DNA of 64,000 nt from Bacteroidales bacterium UBA4912 (GCA_002398875.1 DHCC01000026.1:15380-79379), one strand, 5' to 3'. Positions 17,693-27,450 are shown, counted from the stretch's first letter. Numbers and translations: made by a program. The notes: generated by a model not told the origin, from the sequence alone.

Positions 17693-18442
17693 ATGCCGCG
17701 TTACTTTATAACACTTTCATATAACGGAAAGAACTATGTTGGTTGGCAAATTCAACCAAATGGTATAAGCATACAGCAAAAATTGCAGGAAGCAATCTCT
17801 TTGATACTTCGTTCTGAAGTGGATATTGTTGGTGCCGGCAGAACTGATGCAGGTGTTCATGCTTGTAAAATGGTTGCTCATTTTGATTGGTATGATGAGT
17901 CTTTCTCGAATGAGGATCTCGTTTTTAAATTAAACAGTCTCCTTCCTAAAGATATTGCCATAAAATCAATTAAAAAAGTAAAACCTGATGCGCATGCACG
18001 ATTCAGTGCAATATCCAGAACTTACAAATATTATGTAACTACTGATAAAAACCCTTTTCTTAATGAACTGACTAATAGGGTTAGTTTTATACCTGATATC
18101 GATAAGATGAATGCTCTTTGTCCGTTGTTAATTGAAACTGAAGATTTTAGTAGTTTCAGCAAACTTCATACTGATGTAAAGACAAATATTTGTAAAATTG
18201 AATTTGCCGGTTGGGAGCGTGAGGGTAATATGTATGTTTTTAAAATCAAAGCAGATCGTTTCTTGCGAAATATGGTTAGGGCAATTGTTGGGACATTATT
18301 GGAAGCAGGTAGGGGACGACTTGACGAAAGGGGGCTTCGTAGAATAATAGATGCTAAAAACAGACAAGTTGCAGGGGATTCTGCACCTGGTAATGCATTA
18401 TTTCTTGAAGATGTACAATATCCTGAATATATTTGGGTGTAG
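17693..18442 (+). CDS. truA: tRNA pseudouridine(38-40) synthase
   Basis: The 249-residue enzyme makes pseudouridine at positions 38-40 of the tRNA anticodon stem. The catalytic Asp52 sits in GAGRTDAGVHA, and the N-terminal YFITLSYNGKNYVGWQ and the later DRFLRNMVRAIVGTLLE blocks are diagnostic. Length is normal. It is the last gene of the dnaN-exonuclease-truA run and is followed by a strong terminator. Confidence 0.96.
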   Translation: MPRYFITLSYNGKNYVGWQIQPNGISIQQKLQEAISLILRSEVDIVGAGRTDAGVHACKMVAHFDWYDESFSNEDLVFKLNSLLPKDIAIKSIKKVKPDAHARFSAISRTYKYYVTTDKNPFLNELTNRVSFIPDIDKMNALCPLLIETEDFSSFSKLHTDVKTNICKIEFAGWEREGNMYVFKIKADRFLRNMVRAIVGTLLEAGRGRLDERGLRRIIDAKNRQVAGDSAPGNALFLEDVQYPEYIWV

Positions 18443-18532
18443 TTATTGTATCTGTAGTAAATATGTTGAAAATCTTTTTTAAGATTACAGTAACTTAAAC
18501 AATGTTTTGTTGGACAGCGATTTGGGTAAAAA

Positions 18533-18569
18533 GATAACGCGGTGACTTTTATAGTTTCACCGCGTTATC
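18533..18569. terminator. bidirectional intrinsic terminator between truA and rho
   Basis: A perfect 13-bp inverted repeat, GATAACGCGGTGA / TCACCGCGTTATC, separated by 11 nt. It is followed by ATTTTATT on the + strand and CTTTTT on the - strand, and lies between convergent truA and rho. Confidence 0.88.
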
Positions 18570-18606
18570 ATTTTATTAATGTTTATAATTATCTAAGAGT
18601 GAAAAA

Positions 18607-20607
18607 TTAATCATTCATAGAAATTAAAAATTCCTCATTACTTGATGTGCGTCTTAATCGGTTTAGTAAAAATTCCATTGCTTCAACTGAGTTCATGTCA
18701 GCAAGGAAATTACGTAGTACCCACATTCGGTTGAGTGTTTCTTCCGAAAGAAGTAGATCGTCGCGTCTAGTACTTGAAGCGATAATGTCGACTGAGGGGA
18801 ATATTCGTTTGTTAGATAATTTCCTGTCAAGCTGAAGCTCCATGTTGCCTGTTCCTTTGAATTCTTCAAAAATAACATCATCCATTTTAGAACCTGTATC
18901 TGTTAGGGCAGTTGCAATTATTGTGAGAGAACCACCATTTTCAATGTTTCTGGCAGCTCCAAAGAAGCGTTTAGGTTTATGGAGTGCATTGGCATCTACA
19001 CCACCCGAAAGAACTTTACCTGAAGCTGGTTGTACTGTATTATACGCTCTGGCCAGTCGAGTAATGGAATCTAAGAGAATTACTACATCGTGTCCACACT
19101 CTACAAGTCTGCGGGCTTTATTAAGTACTATTTCAGCAATTTTTACGTGATGGTCGGCAGGTTCATCAAATGTAGAAGCAATAACTTCAGCATTCACGCT
19201 GCGCTCCATATCAGTTACTTCTTCCGGTCTCTCATCTATAAGTAGTATAATCATATATACTTCCGGATGGTTGTCTGCAATTGCATTGGCAATATCTTTC
19301 AGAAGTACTGTTTTACCTGTTTTCGGTTGTGCAACTATCAATCCGCGTTGTCCTTTACCAATTGGAGTAAACATGTCTACTACTCTACATGAAAGATTGT
19401 CATTATGTCCTTTTGTCAAATTGAATTTCTGATCAGGAAATAATGGTTTTAAATGATCAAATGGTACACGATCACGTACTGCGTCTGGATTTCTTCCATT
19501 AAGACGATCAACTTTTACGAGCGGGAAGAACTTTTCTCCTTCTTTAGGAGGACGTATTGGTCCTTCCACTACATCACCTGTGTTTAGTCCAAAAAGTCGA
19601 ATTTGCGATTGTGAAACATAAATATCATCAGGAGATGACATATAATTATAATCTGATGAACGTAAAAATCCATAACCGTCAGGCATAATTTCAAGTACAC
19701 CTGAAGCATTTAAAATACCATCAAAATCATATACAGGTTCTTTGTCCTTTTCTTTCTGTTTCTGAACCTGATTTGGTGATTGCCCTTTGCTCTGTGGCGT
19801 TTGTGGCTGAGGTTTTGATTGTAGTGGTGATGGCGTTATAAGATCTTGTAGCGACATCTTTTCGGTTACGGGGAGAACTACATTTTTAACTTTGTCTGAT
19901 GCTTCATCCAGAGTATCTTCAGCTACTACAGGTGGTAATGTTTCAGGAGTAGGTAAATTCTTTTTCTCTTCGTTGCGGTGTTTTGAAGATCTGAACACCA
20001 GCTGAATTGGCTTACCTGTTGATTTTTGTAAAGGAGTATCCTTATTGTTATCTTTTATATTGTTATTATTTTCCTGAGTTGAAACAAATGATGTTTTTTT
20101 TACTTCTGGAGTTAATTTTTCAGGAGTTTTCTCAAATGTTTTTTCATCTACAGGAATTGTAGCTTTTTGGGCAGAGTTTTTTACATTCTGCTGAATATCT
20201 TTCTTTTCGGGTTTAGTTGAAACAGGATTTGCTTGATTCTGACTTTTAGCTTGATCTCTATTTTTAGAATCCTCTCTCTTAGGTTCAACTTTTTTGGATT
20301 CCTGTTTTATCTGTTCAGCCTTATTAGTCTCTGTTTTTTTTGTATCAACAGGCTTAGAAGAAGACTTACTATCTTTATTTTTTTGGTTCTTTAAGTTGTT
20401 GCTTGTAGTATTTTTACCTTTAAAGCCTTGTCTGGTACCACTGTCAGAGCTCAGTTTTTTTGTTTCAGCAATTGCTTGCTCATCAAGAATTTTATAAATG
20501 AGTTCTTCTTTCTTATATGCATCAGGTCGTCTTATTCCCATCTCTTTTGCAAGAACCCGTAATTCTGTTGTAAGCTTTTCATTAAGCTCAATAATGTTAT
20601 AAGCCAT
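18607..20607 (-). CDS. rho: transcription termination factor Rho with long disordered insertion
   Basis: The 666-residue hexameric RNA helicase ends transcription. Order: Rho_N domain (about 1-48), then about 240 residues rich in Lys, Gln, Asn, Pro, Ser and Thr with no predictable fold, an OB-type primary RNA-binding domain (about 290-375, with MPDGYGFLRS), and the ATPase core with Walker A QPKTGKT (427-433), Walker B VVILLDSITRLARAYN, the Q-loop SGGVDANAL and the R-loop TALTDTGSKMDD. E. coli Rho has 419 residues; the extra length is nearly all in the insertion. Long insertions are known in Bacteroidota Rho, and in B. thetaiotaomicron the disordered region has been linked to phase separation. 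A 305-bp leader region precedes it. Confidence 0.96.
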   Translation of the reverse strand: MAYNIIELNEKLTTELRVLAKEMGIRRPDAYKKEELIYKILDEQAIAETKKLSSDSGTRQGFKGKNTTSNNLKNQKNKDSKSSSKPVDTKKTETNKAEQIKQESKKVEPKREDSKNRDQAKSQNQANPVSTKPEKKDIQQNVKNSAQKATIPVDEKTFEKTPEKLTPEVKKTSFVSTQENNNNIKDNNKDTPLQKSTGKPIQLVFRSSKHRNEEKKNLPTPETLPPVVAEDTLDEASDKVKNVVLPVTEKMSLQDLITPSPLQSKPQPQTPQSKGQSPNQVQKQKEKDKEPVYDFDGILNASGVLEIMPDGYGFLRSSDYNYMSSPDDIYVSQSQIRLFGLNTGDVVEGPIRPPKEGEKFFPLVKVDRLNGRNPDAVRDRVPFDHLKPLFPDQKFNLTKGHNDNLSCRVVDMFTPIGKGQRGLIVAQPKTGKTVLLKDIANAIADNHPEVYMIILLIDERPEEVTDMERSVNAEVIASTFDEPADHHVKIAEIVLNKARRLVECGHDVVILLDSITRLARAYNTVQPASGKVLSGGVDANALHKPKRFFGAARNIENGGSLTIIATALTDTGSKMDDVIFEEFKGTGNMELQLDRKLSNKRIFPSVDIIASSTRRDDLLLSEETLNRMWVLRNFLADMNSVEAMEFLLNRLRRTSSNEEFLISMND

Positions 20608-20793
20608 GTAGATTAATTGAAATTCGTTATGGTTATTGAATAAATGATATGTTCGAATTATATCCGGAAATAATTATGGAGGTATCTTTTCCATAAAAAC
20701 TTAAAAAGTCCGGAGAATATAATTGAGTTTTTGAATGAATTTGTAAATAATTAACAGTAGTATGAGTAAAATTTACTGTCGCAGATTCAGAGA

Positions 20794-20801
20794 CAAAGGT
20801 A
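20794..20801 (-). promoter_or_regulatory. candidate -7 element for rho
   Basis: The - strand reads TACCTTTG (TAnnTTTG). It would give a leader of about 180 nt before the rho ATG, long enough for autoregulation. The rest of the 305-bp interval 20608-20912 is AT-rich with no open frame or clear hairpin. Confidence 0.35.
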
Positions 20802-20912
20802 CTACTTTTTTTCTAACCACATAAAAACTTCACTTATTTTTTTTCTAACAGCCTTAATTTAACCTAAAATATGATAAGCAGTAAACCATTAACGTTTTTT
20901 TGTATGGAGTTC

Positions 20913-21962
20913 TTAATCTTTAGACATATCAATACTGTTTGTTGTACTTCGTCTTCTTTCAATTTCGTTCATATACAACTGTGACCTTTTTCGTTCGAGT
21001 GAATTAGGAGATGTTGATTCATTAAAAAGATCATTTGCTTTCTTTGCCCATTCAAATGCTTTATCCATATCATCCGACATTTCATAGGCAAGAGCAATAT
21101 TACTTGCAGCTTTAGCTTTAGAAGTTTTGTTTGATTGTGAATTATAAAATAATTCCCATTTATTTATGGCATTTTCCCAATCAGCCCCTTTGGCAAAATT
21201 TTCTCCTTCACGCATAAGTGTATTTGGCATTGTATAATACCATCTGTCCTGCATTTCCCAGTGAGGAGCAAATACATTGGTCATTTTCTCGGCAGCGCGT
21301 ACTGCTAATATTTTCATAGCTTCTTCACTTGAGGGGAGCATCATTTCTGAATACGCCAAATTGTCTTGAATGTCAAAACCTTCCCAGTGCAGGCTGTCAG
21401 TGTATTGAACAGTAGGAATTTTGCCATCCATTGTTGGTAGATAAGCACGTATTACTGATTGAATTTTACCCGTCATATCGCTATACGTATACCCCTGTTG
21501 CCTAAAATGTTCTCTTTTATCAGTTTCAACAATAAGCTTATCAAGAGATATGACTGCATCAGCATTTGTTTCTTTTCTAATATCATTCATTTTCTCAGGT
21601 GAAAGAGCTTGTTCTCTAAAAAAATCGGAATCTTCCCTCAATGGCTTATTGTAGAATGTAACCTGTTGAAAATAATCCTCTTCGTTCAGAAATTGAGTAA
21701 GTGCTTCTGTATAATAAATTGCGATACTATCAGATGATGCCTTTGCTCTTTCTGTCCCTGAACGGCCCAATTGTGTTAAATAATGTCCAATATCATCCGG
21801 TTGTTGAACGACATTGTTTACAATTGTGATTCTCATAACATCCACAGGGAGTGTTACTTGAGCAGGTTCGCGTGTTTCTACGGTCATATATTTCAAACCG
21901 GAACAGCTAATTGATAAAATTCCTGTTAAAGTAATTAAAAAGTGAAGAGCAAACTTTTTCAT
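20913..21962 (-). CDS. TPR-containing lipoprotein, DUF6340-like
   Basis: A 349-residue predicted lipoprotein: signal peptide MKKFALHFLITLTGILSIS with Cys20, then LKYMTVETREPAQVTLP, which resembles the opening of the Bacteroidota DUF6340 family. The C-terminal third (about 255-315) looks like paired TPR helices (GADWENAINKWELFYN; KAKAASNIALAYEMSDDMDKAFEWAKKA within two repeats). Function unknown; the family name is from memory of the motif. It is the only gene on this strand between rho and etfB, and the two upstream promoters would be divergent. Confidence 0.75.
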   Translation of the reverse strand: MKKFALHFLITLTGILSISCSGLKYMTVETREPAQVTLPVDVMRITIVNNVVQQPDDIGHYLTQLGRSGTERAKASSDSIAIYYTEALTQFLNEEDYFQQVTFYNKPLREDSDFFREQALSPEKMNDIRKETNADAVISLDKLIVETDKREHFRQQGYTYSDMTGKIQSVIRAYLPTMDGKIPTVQYTDSLHWEGFDIQDNLAYSEMMLPSSEEAMKILAVRAAEKMTNVFAPHWEMQDRWYYTMPNTLMREGENFAKGADWENAINKWELFYNSQSNKTSKAKAASNIALAYEMSDDMDKAFEWAKKANDLFNESTSPNSLERKRSQLYMNEIERRRSTTNSIDMSKD

Positions 21963-22165
21963 ATATTCTGTTGATCAGCTAAGTTTAAAAAGAATGCAAC
22001 AAATATATCACTTTTAATTAACATAATTACTGTGGTAAAAGTTTTTGAAACTATTTATTGATTGACAAAAAGTCTTTGTTTTATAGTTTGATGTTTATTT
22101 ATGTGTTTTGGTTTAACTTTAACTGTTTTATATTAAGAAAAGATTCTTATGAAAAGTGTTTTTTG

Positions 22166-22173
22166 TATATTTG
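22166..22173 (+). promoter_or_regulatory. candidate -7 element for the etfBA operon
   Basis: TATATTTG matches TAnnTTTG and ends 40 bp before the etfB ATG at 22214. No clear -33 TTTG. Confidence 0.4.
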
Positions 22174-22213
22174 TGCTTTTCTGAAAAACTTATAATAGAA
22201 ACAAAATTTGAAC

Positions 22214-23086
22214 ATGGCATTTAACATTATTGTATTGGCTAAGCAAGTTCCCGACACCCGCAACGTTGGGAAGGATGCTATGAAAGCCGACGGTACAGTG
22301 AACAGAGCTGCATTGCCAGCAATTTTTAATCCTGAAGATCTTAATGCACTAGAACAAGCGCTTGAAGTAAAAGATCGTTTCCCTGGATCAAAAATCACTA
22401 TCCTTACAATGGGACCGGGTCGAGCAGCTGAAATTTTGCGAGAGGGCTTATTTCGCGGAGCTGATGATGGAGTTTTACTAACTGACAGAGCTTTTGCAGG
22501 TGCCGACACTTTGGCTACTTCTTATGCGTTATCGATGGCAATCCGCAAAATTGGGGAATTTGATTTTATATTTTCAGGACGACAGGCAATTGACGGTGAT
22601 ACTGCTCAGGTAGGTCCGCAAGTTGCTGAGAAACTTGGGATCCCTCAAATCACTTATGCTGAGCATATTGAAAAGATTGATAAAAACAGCGTGAGAATTA
22701 AGCGCAGGCTTGACAATGGTGTAGAGGTCGTAGAAAGTCCTCTGCCTGTTCTTATCACTGTAAATGGTTCCGCACGTTCCTGCAGACCTCGCAATGCTAA
22801 GCTTTTGCTTAAATATAAACACGCAAAGACAGTTACAGAGCGACAGGTCGAAAATCTCGATTATATCGATATATATGACAGTCGTCCGTTTCTTAATTTA
22901 ACCGAATGGAGTGTAGCAGACGTTGCAGCTGATCCCCTTTTGTGTGGACTTTCAGGCTCACCCACAAAAGTGAAAAAGACTGAGAATGTTGTTTTTCAAA
23001 CTAAAGAAAGCAAGCACATATCCGACAGCGATATAGAAATAGATGAACTTATGAAAGAGCTTATAGAAAATCACACTATAGGTTGA
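22214..23086 (+). CDS. etfB: electron transfer flavoprotein beta subunit
   Basis: About 290 residues. I chose the ATG at 22214 (MAFNIIVLAKQVPDTR); the frame extends two codons further to a TTG, without support. The protein forms with EtfA an FAD-containing heterodimer that takes electrons from acyl-CoA dehydrogenase. Family motifs are LAKQVPDT, FSGRQAIDGDTAQVGPQVAE and LPVLITVNGS. etfA follows 51 bp later and an acyl-CoA dehydrogenase gene comes third, so electron donor and acceptor are encoded together. A bifurcating type cannot be told from the sequence by eye. Confidence 0.95.
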   Translation: MAFNIIVLAKQVPDTRNVGKDAMKADGTVNRAALPAIFNPEDLNALEQALEVKDRFPGSKITILTMGPGRAAEILREGLFRGADDGVLLTDRAFAGADTLATSYALSMAIRKIGEFDFIFSGRQAIDGDTAQVGPQVAEKLGIPQITYAEHIEKIDKNSVRIKRRLDNGVEVVESPLPVLITVNGSARSCRPRNAKLLLKYKHAKTVTERQVENLDYIDIYDSRPFLNLTEWSVADVAADPLLCGLSGSPTKVKKTENVVFQTKESKHISDSDIEIDELMKELIENHTIG

Positions 23087-23137
23087 TCAATCAGTAGTTT
23101 TTAATTAGAAAACCAAAAAACAGTAGAAGAAGTAAGA

Positions 23138-24157
23138 ATGGATAACTTATTTGTATATTTAGAAATTGAGGATGGTGTTGTAGCTGAAGTCAGCCAAGAA
23201 CTGCTAACCAAAGGTAGATCACTTGCAAATCAGCTTGGATGCAAGTTAGAAGCAATTGCGGCAGGAGTCAACCTGGGCAAAGTGGAAGAGCAGGTCTTTC
23301 CTTATGGTGTAGACGTACTTCATATTTTCGAGGACAAGCGCCTTTTGCCTTATACAACTTTACCACATACATCAATATTGGTGAAACTTTTTAAAGAAGA
23401 AAAACCACAGATTTGTCTGTTGGGTGCCACTATAATAGGTAGAGATTTAGGTCCACGAGTATCATCTTCATTGGGCAGCGGGTTAACTGCCGATTGTACT
23501 TCACTTGAAATTGGCAGCCATGAAAACAAGAAAGAGGGTAAAGTGTACGAAAATCTACTTTATCAGATACGTCCGGCATTTGGGGGAAATATTGTAGCAA
23601 ACATTGTAAACCCCGATCATCGCCCTCAAATGGCAACTGTAAGAGAGGGGGTTATGAAAAAAGAGATTTTCGATCCCTACTACAAAGGTGAAGCTATTGT
23701 ACATGATGTGAACGACTACGTAAATGAAGAAGATTTTATAGTTTCTATAATCGACCGTCACATCGAAAAGTCTAAAGTTAACATCAAGAACTCGCCTATA
23801 ATTGTTTCCGGTGGTTATGGAGTTGGATCAAAAGAAAACTTCGAACTCCTTTATAAACTAGCAGATCTCCTCGGCGCTGAAGTAGGTGCCTCTAGAGCTG
23901 CAGTAGATGCAGGGTACACTGAACACGAGCGTCAGATAGGTCAGACAGGAGTCACAGTTCGTCCAAAGGTATATATAGCATGCGGTATTTCAGGACAGAT
24001 ACAGCATATTGCCGGAATGCAAGAGAGTTCCATCATTATATCTATAAATAATGATCCTGCTGCACCAATAAATTCCATAGCAGATTATGTTATAACAGGT
24101 GAAGTTGAGAATGTTATACCTAAGATGATAAAATATTACAAGAAAAACACTAAGTAA
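23138..24157 (+). CDS. etfA: electron transfer flavoprotein alpha subunit
   Basis: A 339-residue protein with the N-terminal Rossmann-like part (MDNLFVYLEIEDG) and the diagnostic C-terminal FAD-binding domain: IIVSGGYGVGSKENF, the GASRAAVDAGY block, GQTGVTVRPKVYIACGISG and the phosphate-binding QHIAGMQES. It partners EtfB encoded just upstream. The acyl-CoA dehydrogenase gene follows 52 bp downstream. Confidence 0.95.
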   Translation: MDNLFVYLEIEDGVVAEVSQELLTKGRSLANQLGCKLEAIAAGVNLGKVEEQVFPYGVDVLHIFEDKRLLPYTTLPHTSILVKLFKEEKPQICLLGATIIGRDLGPRVSSSLGSGLTADCTSLEIGSHENKKEGKVYENLLYQIRPAFGGNIVANIVNPDHRPQMATVREGVMKKEIFDPYYKGEAIVHDVNDYVNEEDFIVSIIDRHIEKSKVNIKNSPIIVSGGYGVGSKENFELLYKLADLLGAEVGASRAAVDAGYTEHERQIGQTGVTVRPKVYIACGISGQIQHIAGMQESSIIISINNDPAAPINSIADYVITGEVENVIPKMIKYYKKNTK

Positions 24158-24209
24158 AAAGATAGATATCTTAGCTTAGAATTAAGAAACAGAACATAGA
24201 AAAAAATAT

Positions 24210-25937
24210 ATGGCAAACTTTTATACTGATACACCGCAATTCCGTCATTATCTTCAACATCCGCTTATGAAGAGAATTGTGGAACTAAAGGAGAGAAATT
24301 ACACCGAAAGTGAAACTTATGATCATGCTCCAATCGACTTTGAAGACGCTATGGATAGTTATGATAAAGTACTTGAAGTAGTCGGAGAAATATGTGGAGA
24401 AGTAATAGATCCCAATGCCGAGGAGGTAGATCATAGCGGTCCAACCGTTTCGAATGGCCGGGTAACTTATGCACCTAATACTCAGGAAAATCTTGATGTA
24501 CTCAATAAAGCAGAACTTATGGGAATGCGTTTTGGACGTAAATACGGAGGTCTTAATTTCCCAATGGTACCCTACATGATGAGTGCAGATATTGTGAGTC
24601 GTGCAGATGCAAGCTTTCAAAATATATGGATGTTGCAGGACTGTGGAGAAACTATTTACGAATTTGGTGATGAAGCTCAAAAGGATAAATACATAACTCG
24701 AGTAGTAAAAGGTGAAACAATGTCAATGGACTTAACAGAACCCGATGCCGGGTCTGATTTGCAGGCTGTGATGTTGAAAGCAACTTACAACGAAAAAGAA
24801 AATCAGTGGTATTTAAACGGAGTTAAACGATTTATTACTAATGGTGATGCTGACATACACCTTGTGCTTGCCCGTTCTGAAGAAGGTACAAAAGATGCAC
24901 GTGGATTATCTATGTTTGTATATGATAAAAACAGCGGAGGTGTTAATGTTCGCAGAATAGAAAATAAGATGGGTATCAAAGGTGCACCAACCTGTGAACT
25001 TGTATTTAAGAATGCGAAGGCGGAACTTGTTGGCAGCAGAAGATTAGGACTCATCCGTTATGTGATGTCATTAATGAATGGTGCACGTCTAGGAATTATG
25101 GCTCAATCAGTTGGTATTTCAGAGGCAGCTACTCGTGAGGCTTACAATTACGCGCTTGAGCGTCGTCAGTTCGGTAAAGCTATCATAAACTTCCCGGCGG
25201 TATATGAAATGCTTGCAAATATGCGTGCTAAGACAGATGCTTCACGTACATTACTATACGAAACAAGTCGTTTTGTAGATATGTATAAAACGCTTGAGGA
25301 TATTAGCAAAGAACGTAAGCTAACTCCGGAAGAAAGGACTGAATTGAAATACTATTCTCGTCTCGCAGATGCATTTACCCCGCTAGGTAAAGGAATGAGC
25401 AGTGAGTATGCTAATCAGAATGCTTATGATGCAATTCAGATTCATGGCGGGTCAGGATATATGAAAGATTATAAGTGCGAAAGACTTTATCGTGATGCAC
25501 GTATAACCAACATTTATGAAGGAACAACTCAACTTCAGGTTATTGCTGCTATTCGTCATGTCACAACAGGCACCTATCTGCAACGTATAAAAGAATATGA
25601 AGCTCTACATGTAGTTCCTGAGCTTGAACCGCTGAAGCGAACTCTATCAGAAATGACACAGATGTACGAGCAGTTAGTTGCCATAGTTACTTCACCCAAA
25701 GATGAAGAGTATTTAGATTTTCATGCACGCAGACTTGTAGACAGTGCTGCACATATTGTATCAGGACATCTTCTGCTACAGGATGCAAACAAAAACCAGG
25801 AACTTTTCCGTCGCAGTGCAGAGGTTTACATTCATTACGGACAAATTGAGATAATCAAAAACTACAATTTTGTAACTGAATCCAGAATAGAGGATATGGC
25901 TTATTACAAACCTGCTGATATAGCTGAAGTAAAATAA
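24210..25937 (+). CDS. acyl-CoA dehydrogenase family protein
   Basis: A 575-residue flavoenzyme that oxidises acyl-CoA to enoyl-CoA and passes electrons to the neighbouring EtfBA. Signatures are MSMDLTEPDAGSDLQAV (first ACAD signature), NGVKRFITNGDAD, RRQFGKAI, QIHGGSGYMKDY and the catalytic-base loop ITNIYEGTTQLQ. It is about 190 residues longer than short-chain ACADs; an N-terminal extension (1-60) and a C-terminal helical extension (about 455-575) account for this, as is typical of the long Bacteroidota form. The chain length of the substrate is not evident. No thiolase or crotonase gene is nearby. Confidence 0.93.
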   Translation: MANFYTDTPQFRHYLQHPLMKRIVELKERNYTESETYDHAPIDFEDAMDSYDKVLEVVGEICGEVIDPNAEEVDHSGPTVSNGRVTYAPNTQENLDVLNKAELMGMRFGRKYGGLNFPMVPYMMSADIVSRADASFQNIWMLQDCGETIYEFGDEAQKDKYITRVVKGETMSMDLTEPDAGSDLQAVMLKATYNEKENQWYLNGVKRFITNGDADIHLVLARSEEGTKDARGLSMFVYDKNSGGVNVRRIENKMGIKGAPTCELVFKNAKAELVGSRRLGLIRYVMSLMNGARLGIMAQSVGISEAATREAYNYALERRQFGKAIINFPAVYEMLANMRAKTDASRTLLYETSRFVDMYKTLEDISKERKLTPEERTELKYYSRLADAFTPLGKGMSSEYANQNAYDAIQIHGGSGYMKDYKCERLYRDARITNIYEGTTQLQVIAAIRHVTTGTYLQRIKEYEALHVVPELEPLKRTLSEMTQMYEQLVAIVTSPKDEEYLDFHARRLVDSAAHIVSGHLLLQDANKNQELFRRSAEVYIHYGQIEIIKNYNFVTESRIEDMAYYKPADIAEVK

Positions 25938-25957
25938 ATTGAATCAAAGATACTTTT

Positions 25958-25993
25958 AAAGGGGGCAACTATACAATTGCTCCCTTATTTTTA
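25958..25993 (+). terminator. intrinsic terminator after the etf/acyl-CoA dehydrogenase operon
   Basis: Stem AAGGGGGCAA / TTGCTCCCTT (one G-U pair) with a 9-nt loop, followed by ATTTTTAT, about 20 bp after the stop codon. Confidence 0.8.
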
Positions 25994-26143
25994 TAATCCT
26001 TTTTTACAAATAATTCTTTCATTTTTTGGCATTTGTGTATATTTTGTTTTTCTTTGTTACAGACAAATAATAAACGCTAAAAACAGTTGCCTATAAGTCC
26101 TCTTTACTCATTTAAATTTACATAACAATTTAATAAGTAAAGC

Positions 26144-26737
26144 ATGGATATTTTATTTACAATGTCCGATGAGGAATTAGTTGTTTCTTATGCGAAGGGC
26201 AATGATTCAGCGTTTAACACCCTCCTTGACAGACATAAACAATCAGTTTATAATTATATTCTTTACACAATCAGAGATAATGGTTTAGCAGAAGATATTT
26301 TTCAGGATACCTTCATTAAAGCTATTGTTACAATTAAACAAGGAAAATATATTGAATCAGGTAAATTCAAAGCATGGGTAATGCGAATTGCTCACAACCT
26401 GATTATCGATCATTTCCGTCAAAAAAAGAACGAGAATATTATCTCAAACGATGAGTATGAAGCTGACCTTTTTAATAATCCTTCTTTATGCGAGGACACT
26501 ATTGAAACACAAATGATAAAAACACAAGTTTTAGATGATGTTAAAAGACTCATCTGCTTTCTACCTGAATCACAGCGTGAAGTATTAGAAATGCGTTACT
26601 ATAAGGATCTAAGCTTTAAGGAGATTGCAGAAATTACCGGAGTCAGCATAAATACAGCACTTGGTAGGATGAGATATGCAATTTTAAATATACGTAAAAT
26701 GGCAACTGACAATCAGCTGATACTGACGCTAAATTAA
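26144..26737 (+). CDS. RNA polymerase sigma factor, ECF type
   Basis: A 197-residue sigma-70 family protein with only regions 2 and 4. Region 2 includes FNTLLDRHKQSVYNYI, DIFQDTFIKAI and FKAWVMRIAHNLIIDHFR; region 4 ends LSFKEIAEITGVSINTALGRMRYA, the -35 recognition helix. No anti-sigma factor or FecR-like gene is adjacent, so it is not a PUL-type ECF pair and its trigger is unknown. The start may be the ATG at 26144 or the ATG at 26162 (MSDEELV). It has its own terminator immediately downstream. Confidence 0.93.
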   Translation: MDILFTMSDEELVVSYAKGNDSAFNTLLDRHKQSVYNYILYTIRDNGLAEDIFQDTFIKAIVTIKQGKYIESGKFKAWVMRIAHNLIIDHFRQKKNENIISNDEYEADLFNNPSLCEDTIETQMIKTQVLDDVKRLICFLPESQREVLEMRYYKDLSFKEIAEITGVSINTALGRMRYAILNIRKMATDNQLILTLN

Positions 26738-26740
26738 ATA

Positions 26741-26770
26741 AAAAAAGCCCCGTTCTATAGGGGCTTTTAG
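26741..26770. terminator. intrinsic terminator, both strands
   Basis: Stem AAAAGCCCC / GGGGCTTTT with an 8-nt loop. On + it closes the sigma factor gene; on - the T tract (CTTTTTTTATTTAATT) is even better, so it could also end a transcript coming leftwards out of the gene-free gap. Confidence 0.85.
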
Positions 26771-27448
26771 TTATAGGGTAGGAGTTCTCATCGTTATGCA
26801 CATTTCAGCGCAAATGATGAAGATGTATTCAATACTTTAGTAGTCATTTCAAAAAACATTGAGATAGAAAATTGAACTTTGAGGTTCATTTCTTCCCTAT
26901 GAGCGAATACTTCAGAATGCGGATACTTCAAATAACTTCTTGATCAATGTTTTAAATTGATTAAATAGTCCTGAGAAGTCTTATATATCATTCGGCTCGA
27001 TAACATTGAATCGTTTGATACTAATTTTTCCGAATTGTGAAGCAGAATAAATAATACGAATGTAATATTGTACTCAGCTTTTGAATTTCTTACCGTCGTT
27101 TTTAACCACTAATGGTAGTAAGCGATGTAGTAAAAAAATCAATCTTTCGAATTACTAAAAAAGAATTTACAATCAGCTGCTTCTGTTTATTGATGTAAAA
27201 CAAAACTTTTTAAATCTTATAGTGAATCTTAAACTGAAAACAACTGCAGTTACAAATTCTCAATTGCTAAAGATTTTTCATTCAGTTCATCTAAATTAAA
27301 CAATTAAATTTTATTTGTCATAAACATTGGAGGTTGAACAAGCAATTTCATTCACCTCTAGAATAAAAATCTTATTATCATGTGCAAAATGTCAAAGAAC
27401 TCCTATTTCTTCTAATTATAAAACGATCTGTCTATCGTTTTTGTTCAT
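26771..27448 (-). pseudogene. possible decayed gene or untranslated RNA in a 925-bp gap
   Basis: There is no intact gene between 26738 and 27662. On the - strand a good promoter (27451-27483) lies at one end and a strong - strand terminator (26741-26770) at the other. Between them, short stretches read like protein in different frames: about 103 codons from 27108 to 26797 interrupted only by a TGA at 26944-26946 (with FEMTTKVLNTSSSFALKCA before the TAA at 26794), and another frame near 27030 reading RIIYSASQFGKISIKRFNV. I do not recognise a family. A noncoding RNA or chance open stretches in AT-rich DNA are both possible. Confidence 0.22.
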
Positions 27449-27450
27449 TG

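Noticed and set aside
24285..24680. 131-codon open frame on - inside the acyl-CoA dehydrogenase gene
   Set aside because: It is antisense to a well-supported coding region and has no family features.
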